Origin: Streptomyces sp.
Lineage (GTDB): Bacteria > Actinomycetota > Actinomycetes > Streptomycetales > Streptomycetaceae
Reading direction: 5' to 3'
DNA: 8,522 nt
Assembly (NCBI GenBank): GCA_003519485.1
Contig: DOWQ01000141.1
Coordinates: 1-8,522, forward strand
In this document: piece after piece, positions 7,278-8,522 of the stretch
How the letters are laid out: the number at the start of each line of letters is the position of its first letter
How positions within the stretch are numbered: position 1 is the stretch's first letter
The notes under the pieces: model-generated
Databases searched by the model: none
What the model was told of the DNA's origin: nothing
Seen by the model: only the letters and a program-made list of their open reading frames with translations
Made by a program: the position numbers and the translations under genes

Positions 7278-7526
7278 TCAGGCACTGCCGCTGAGCTCGT
7301 AGCCGGCCTCGTCGACGGCGGCGCGGACTGCATCGTCGTCCAGCGGGGCCGCGGAGACGACGGTCACGAGACCGGTGGCGGCGTCGGCCTGGACGGAACG
7401 CACGCCGTCGAGGGCGGACAGTTCACCGGAGACCGCACCCTCGCAGTGGCCGCAGGTCATCCCGGACACCCGGTAGGTGGCGGTGACCGCGCCGGGCACG
7501 GTGCTGGGCTGCGTTTCGGCGCTCAT
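7278..7526 (-). CDS. copZ: Copper chaperone, heavy-metal-associated domain protein
   Basis: Small cytosolic Cu(I) carrier of the CopZ/Atx1 type that hands copper to CopA. The 82-residue product is one heavy-metal-associated domain after a short polar start. The metal site MTCGHC is at 23-28, with cysteines 25 and 28, and the rest follows the beta-alpha-beta-beta-alpha-beta pattern (ALDGVRSVQADAATGLVTV at about 38-56, AVDEAGYEL at 70-78). The Gly-His inside the motif is typical of actinobacterial chaperones. The ATG at 7524-7526 has GAGGAG about 7 bases upstream. It is the first gene of a two-gene unit with copA, and a CsoR-like operator lies 95 bp upstream. It is intact. Confidence 0.95.
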   Translation of the reverse strand: MSAETQPSTVPGAVTATYRVSGMTCGHCEGAVSGELSALDGVRSVQADAATGLVTVVSAAPLDDDAVRAAVDEAGYELSGSA

Positions 7527-7611
7527 GGTGACTCTCCTCTGTGGGCTTACGGGGGCGTGCGGCCGCTGTTCGCGGGGAAGCCCCGGTGCACTTCCGATGC
7601 TCCTCCGGTCC

Positions 7612-7624
7612 TGTCAACTCTATA
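7612..7624 (-). promoter_or_regulatory. Candidate copZ-copA promoter
   Basis: On the minus strand the run TATAGAGTTGACA lies at 7624-7612. TAGAGT (7622-7617) can serve as a -10 overlapping the operator, giving a leader of about 85 bases. Alternatively TTGACA (7617-7612) is a perfect -35, but the -10 position 17 bases on reads GAAGTG, which is poor. I prefer TAGAGT because of its overlap with the operator. Confidence 0.45.
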
Positions 7625-7638
7625 CCCGCCAGGGGTAT
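7622..7638 (-). promoter_or_regulatory. CsoR-type copper operator upstream of copZ-copA
   Basis: ATACCC-gccag-GGGTAT is a perfect 6-bp inverted repeat with a 5-base centre, matching the ATACCC...GGGTAT pattern bound by the Cu(I)-sensing repressor CsoR in actinobacteria. It ends in TAGAGT (minus strand, 7622-7617), a good Streptomyces-like -10 box, so bound repressor would cover the promoter. Copper binding to CsoR would release it. No csoR gene is in the window. Confidence 0.85.
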
Positions 7639-7719
7639 TCCGGGCCGAGGGGTGCCCGGACGGCTTCAACAGCGAGCTCCGGGCGTGCGCGGTGGGTGCG
7701 GTGGGTGCGGTGGCGGCGC

Positions 7720-8522
7720 TCATGCGGCCATCCCCTCTCGGGACTGTGCGGCGGTCAGGGTGAGGAAGAGCTCCTCGAGGCCACCGGCGGAGCCGCTGGC
7801 GAGGTCGGTGAGGACGATGCGGGCGTCGAGCGCGATGCGACCGACCGCCTCGCTGCTCGTCGCGGCCAGGAGGCCGGCGGGGCTGGCGGTGACCTCGATG
7901 CCCGCGGTGGTCAGCGCTGCGACCAGGGCCGCGTCGTCGGTGGAGCGCACGCGCGTGCCCTGCTGCTGCAGGAGCTGCTCGACGCTGCCCTGGGCGACGA
8001 TGCACCCGTGGCCGATGATGACGAGCTCGTCGGCGACGACCTGCACCTCGGAGAGCAGGTGCGAGGAGAGCAGCACGGTGCCGCCGCGGTCGGCGAAGCC
8101 GCGCAGCAGCCCCCGCATCCAGTGGATGCCCTGGGGGTCGAGCCCGTTGGCCGGCTCGTCGAGGACGAGCACCTCGGGGTCGCCGATGAGCGCAGCGGCC
8201 AGGCCGAGGCGCTGGCGCATGCCGAGCGAGTAGTTGCGCACCCGTCGACCGGCCTCCTGGTCGGTGAGACCGACGGTGGCGAGCCCGTGCTCGACGGCGG
8301 TCGGCCCGACGCCGATCGTGCGGGCGGCCAGGGTGAGCACCTCTCGTCCGGTGCGGCCGGGGTGCTGGGCCGAGGCGTCGAGCATGACGCCGACGTGGCG
8401 GCCGGGGTTGGGCAGGTCGGCGTAGCGCCGGCCGAGGACGAGCGCCTCGCCGGAGGTCGGAGGCGTGAGGCCGGTGACCATCCGCATCGCGGTGGACTTG
8501 CCCGCGCCGTTGGGGCCGAGGA
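7720..8522 (-). CDS. ABC-2 type exporter ATP-binding protein (N-terminus beyond the right edge)
   Basis: Cytoplasmic ATPase subunit of an ABC exporter of the CcmA/DrrA-like multidrug class. 267 residues are in the window, and about 35 N-terminal residues appear to be missing off the edge. Visible motifs in order: Walker A GPNGAGKST (right at the edge, from about 8519 downward), signature YSLGMRQR, Walker B VLVLDEPANGLDP, and switch histidine LLSSHLLSEV. These are followed by the C-terminal regulatory segment typical of this class. The catalytic set is intact. The stop TGA at 7720-7722 overlaps the start of a 58-codon frame that should be the permease but is not, so the ATPase appears to lack its membrane partner downstream. 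Substrate is unknown. A permease could lie upstream, outside the window. Confidence 0.92.
   Translation of the reverse strand, partial: LGPNGAGKSTAMRMVTGLTPPTSGEALVLGRRYADLPNPGRHVGVMLDASAQHPGRTGREVLTLAARTIGVGPTAVEHGLATVGLTDQEAGRRVRNYSLGMRQRLGLAAALIGDPEVLVLDEPANGLDPQGIHWMRGLLRGFADRGGTVLLSSHLLSEVQVVADELVIIGHGCIVAQGSVEQLLQQQGTRVRSTDDAALVAALTTAGIEVTASPAGLLAATSSEAVGRIALDARIVLTDLASGSAGGLEELFLTLTAAQSREGMAA

Larger units (their letters stand above)
7547..7723 (-). pseudogene. Start of a lost ABC permease gene (58-codon remnant)
   Basis: The ATG at 7721-7723 overlaps the stop of the upstream ABC ATPase in the ATGA arrangement, with a strong Shine-Dalgarno (GAGGGGA at 7731-7737) 7 bases upstream. This is the usual way an ABC-2 permease is coupled to its ATPase. 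The frame begins MSAATAPTAPTAHARSS, like the Ala/Thr/Pro-rich cytoplasmic starts of actinobacterial permeases. It then runs through the CsoR operator and copZ promoter as nonsense (Gly/Arg/Pro-rich, no membrane segment) to a stop at 7547-7549. A 9-bp repeat GTGCGGTGG (7696-7704, 7705-7713) codes the TAP repeats. I infer deletion of the permease body, with the junction somewhere around 7640-7680. It could also be a chance short frame. Confidence 0.4.

Noticed and set aside
5556..7763. Long plus-strand open frame of 735 codons across copA and copZ
   Set aside because: It is the antisense shadow of genes with strong G/C third positions; its translation is rich in His, Gln, Gly and Arg with no domain, while the opposite strand has all P1B-ATPase motifs.

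Overview
The window is very GC-rich, with strong G/C preference at third codon positions. Together with GTG starts, Streptomyces-type DnaA boxes (TTGTCCACA), a 6C-type small RNA and a CsoR-type copper operon, this points to a Streptomyces chromosome or a close relative. From memory, the order citrate synthase - RecD2-like helicase and copper chaperone - copper ATPase matches the S. coelicolor neighbourhood around SCO2730-SCO2737, in inverted orientation. This synteny was not checked.

Layout, left to right. (1) 1-272, minus strand: the N-terminus of ribokinase (rbsK). Immediately upstream lies what looks like only the last ~35 codons of a ribose-binding protein gene (rbsB), so the ribose operon appears cut here. 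(2) 273-2634, plus strand: a short control region with three DnaA boxes at exact 12-bp spacing, then an apparently leaderless recD2 helicase gene. (3) 2635-4174, plus strand: citA citrate synthase, closed by a 14-bp perfect terminator stem. (4) 4175-4739, gene-poor: a two-hairpin RNA with a six-cytosine run in each loop (6C RNA), a 13-bp tandem repeat in front of it, a third hairpin behind it, then an AT-richer stretch with an inverted repeat, a TAGACT -10-like box, a good Shine-Dalgarno and a 24-codon ORF that ends inside the copA 3' end. (5) 4740-7638, minus strand: copA (Cu+ P1B-ATPase) and copZ (copper chaperone), preceded by a CsoR-like operator. (6) 7547-8522, minus strand: the ATP-binding subunit of an ABC-2 type exporter, entering from the right, followed by an overlapping start for what should be its permease. 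That reading frame runs only 58 codons, through the copZ promoter.

How the genes work together: copZ and copA form one copper-export unit. The chaperone delivers Cu(I) to the membrane ATPase, and a CsoR repressor encoded elsewhere would release the operator when copper rises. recD2 (DNA repair/replication helicase) and citA (first step of the TCA cycle) are housekeeping genes in tandem without evidence of co-transcription. The window looks like a core-chromosome segment with two or three deletion scars (the rbsB remnant, the permease remnant and possibly the orphan control region before copA). The least ordinary signals are the DnaA-box array on the recD2 promoter, the 6C RNA, and these scars. 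I found no clear evidence of a wholly new multi-gene system.
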